The notes beneath the pieces were generated by a model. That model was not told where the DNA came from. It was given only the letters and a program-made list of their open reading frames with translations, and did no database searches. Position numbers and translations under genes: made by a program. Positions 62,607 through 64,000 of a DNA stretch of 64,000 nucleotides are shown here, piece by piece; position 1 is the first letter of the stretch; every line of letters begins with the position of its first letter. This stretch comes from an uncultured Tateyamaria sp. Lineage in GTDB: Bacteria > Pseudomonadota > Alphaproteobacteria > Rhodobacterales > Rhodobacteraceae. The DNA lies in the NCBI RefSeq assembly GCF_947504105.1, contig NZ_CANNGP010000004.1, forward strand, positions 1 through 64,000, given 5' to 3'.

Positions 62607-64000
62607 ATGACAGATACACGGGCGCCCCAGACCACTGCGGCGCCCGTTTTTCATCCCGGGTTCTGCGCGGAACGCAGTCGCCCCTACATCCTTGTTGCGG
62701 CGGTACTCGCCTCGGCCCTCGGCATCATAGACGGCACGGTCGTAGCCATCGCCCTACCCGCCATGCGCGACAGCCTGGGCGCGGGGCTGGTTCAGGCACA
62801 GTGGATTCACAATGCCTATATGCTCACGCTATCGGCCCTGATCCTTGTCGGCGGGGCCATGGGTGATCGTTTTGGACTGGGCCGCGTTTTTGGGCTGGGC
62901 ATTGCGCTTTTTGTTGTGGCGTCGATGTTCTGCGCCCTCGCCCCCACGCCGCTCTTCATGATTGTCGCGCGCGCAGTGCAGGGTGTGGGCGCGGCCATCA
63001 TGGTACCCGGCTCGCTCGCCCTGATTGCCCGCGCCTATCCTCGCGAAAGTCGGGGGCGCGCCATCGGCACATGGGCTGCTGCAACCGCAGTCACCACTGC
63101 TGCCGGGCCCATCATCGGCGGGCTTACCCTGACCATTGGCGGGCCCGAAATGTGGCGCTGGATCTTTGCAATCAACCTGCCACTTGGCGCCTTGGCGCTG
63201 TTTCTACTATACCGCCATCTGGGCGACGACCCAGCCAAGGAGAATGCCCGCGTTGACATTCCCGGTGCCCTGACCGCAACCGCCGCTCTGCTGGCCATCG
63301 CATGGGGACTGACCTCGCTTGATCATGGCGGCAACGCGACGATGTGGTTGATCAGTGGCGCGGTGATGCTGGTGATATTCCTGTGGACGCAAAAGCGTGG
63401 CGATCATCCGATGATGCCGCTCACGCTCTTTGCCTCCCGCTCCTTCTCAGCCGCGAATGCGCTTACCTTCACACTCTATTCCGCGCTGTCGATGATGTTC
63501 TTCTTCATGCCCATGACCTTTATCGCGGGCTGGGGCCTGACCGAGATCGCAGCCTCGGCCGCTTTCGCGCCCATGTCGGTGTTCATTTCGCTTTTGTCGG
63601 CACGCGCCGGCAGACTGGCTGATCGGATCGGCCCTGCGCCCTTGCTCATGGGTGGCTCGTTGGTGGTTGCGACAGGCTATGCAGCAATGGCCACTCTCGC
63701 CACTTATCAGAACTTCTGGGGCCATATCCTGCCCGCCATGTGCCTCGTGGGCCTTGGCATGGCAGCCGTCGTGGCCCCGCTCTCTACCTCTGTCATGGCA
63801 GCGGTGGACGAAACCCAATCCGGAACCGCCTCGGGCATCAACAATGCCGTGACGCGCATGGCGAGCCTCATCTCGGTCGCCGCAGTCGGAGGGGTCATTG
63901 CCGCCCTCTACGCAGGTGCAGGCGGCACAGCCAGCTTCGGGATCGAGAGTGACACAGCGGACCATGGCGCAGCTATGACAGCGGCGTTCTCAGGGCTGGC
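62607..64000 (+). CDS. MFS drug-efflux-type transporter (DHA2), 3' end cut by window
   Basis: The frame is open from ATG 62607 to the end of the window (464 codons, no stop). It encodes an MFS protein of the 14-TM EmrB/QacA type: TM1 with LGIIDGTVVAIALPAMRDSLG, VQAQWIHNAYMLTLSALILVGGAMGDRFGLGRVF (motif A), RAVQGVGAAIMVPGSLALI and MWRWIFAINLPLGALALFL (motif C region). It is probably a drug or metabolite efflux protein. No in-frame start exists after 62607 before TM1, so the start is firm, although a terminator-like hairpin lies in codons 4-15. Confidence 0.9.
   Translation, partial: MTDTRAPQTTAAPVFHPGFCAERSRPYILVAAVLASALGIIDGTVVAIALPAMRDSLGAGLVQAQWIHNAYMLTLSALILVGGAMGDRFGLGRVFGLGIALFVVASMFCALAPTPLFMIVARAVQGVGAAIMVPGSLALIARAYPRESRGRAIGTWAAATAVTTAAGPIIGGLTLTIGGPEMWRWIFAINLPLGALALFLLYRHLGDDPAKENARVDIPGALTATAALLAIAWGLTSLDHGGNATMWLISGAVMLVIFLWTQKRGDHPMMPLTLFASRSFSAANALTFTLYSALSMMFFFMPMTFIAGWGLTEIAASAAFAPMSVFISLLSARAGRLADRIGPAPLLMGGSLVVATGYAAMATLATYQNFWGHILPAMCLVGLGMAAVVAPLSTSVMAAVDETQSGTASGINNAVTRMASLISVAAVGGVIAALYAGAGGTASFGIESDTADHGAAMTAAFSGL
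62618..62651 (+). terminator. Terminator-like hairpin inside the 5' end of the MFS gene
   Basis: ACGGGCGCC (62618-62626) pairs with GGCGCCCGT (62639-62647) and is followed by five T (62647-62651). It would end the bactofilin transcript 24 bp after that gene's stop, but it lies within the coding region of the next gene, which starts at 62607. It may therefore act as an attenuator between bacA and the transporter gene. Confidence 0.65.

Overview
The window looks like chromosomal DNA of a marine alphaproteobacterium of the Rhodobacteraceae/Roseobacter group. Support comes from its high GC content, the cysG-DUF2849-cysI-cysH-DUF934-fpr sulfate assimilation block beside an Lrp gene, a DctPQM TRAP operon, a form II CoxSLM cluster, a phasin, a coiled-coil gene plus zapA pair, an M23 peptidase-bactofilin pair and a GAAC-N7-GAAC LexA box of the alphaproteobacterial type. 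No rRNA, tRNA or CRISPR array was recognised.

Layout. 1-1920 looks like accessory DNA: a DUF3560 protein, a HigBA-type toxin-antitoxin pair with two tandem operators, and an orphan ORF. 2390-8901 (minus) is a TRAP dicarboxylate-type transporter with its two-component system; the response regulator is a degenerate NtrC/DctD-type AAA+ protein. 8958-10133 is a cytochrome P450. 10379-16487 is an Lrp regulator and the sulfate/sulfite reduction operon with ferredoxin-NADP reductase. 16507-20810 holds a kinase-like protein, a very Ala/Thr/Asp-rich membrane-anchored protein, infC with an ATC start, a phasin, an SDR with no canonical start codon and a small hypothetical. 20846-26750 (minus) is a molybdenum hydroxylase cluster with maturation factors. 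26914-28814 is bolA/grxD and zapA with its coiled-coil partner.

29089-35070 is central carbon metabolism: tkt, DUF808 and two gap genes separated by a 47-codon membrane protein gene. Both gap genes have GTTA-NCGN-TAAC operators upstream. 35226-37804 holds an Lrp/ctlX divergent pair, coaD and a CBS-domain protein. 37975-44407 is a LysR-controlled valine degradation operon in which 3-hydroxyisobutyryl-CoA hydrolase and 3-hydroxyisobutyrate dehydrogenase are joined in one uninterrupted reading frame. 44411-58427 (minus) runs through small membrane proteins, a DUF2807 protein, uvrA with an SOS box, two MFS genes, lpdA, DUF924, queA and a large AsmA/DUF3971-like protein. 58500-64000 (plus) has bcp, an alpha/beta hydrolase, a DUF455 ferritin-like protein, the M23-bactofilin pair and a 14-TM-type MFS gene cut by the window end.

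The most notable observations are the valine-pathway gene fusion, the degenerate DctD-like regulator with paired DctD-type boxes but no visible sigma-54 promoter, the tandem operators of the gap and higBA genes, the SOS box inside the gene upstream of uvrA, the unusual start codons (infC ATC, SDR ACG or frameshift), and a dispersed repeat that forms the 5' end of cysH. No wholly new multi-gene system was recognised. All statements rest on reading sequence by eye and on family knowledge; nothing was searched or computed.
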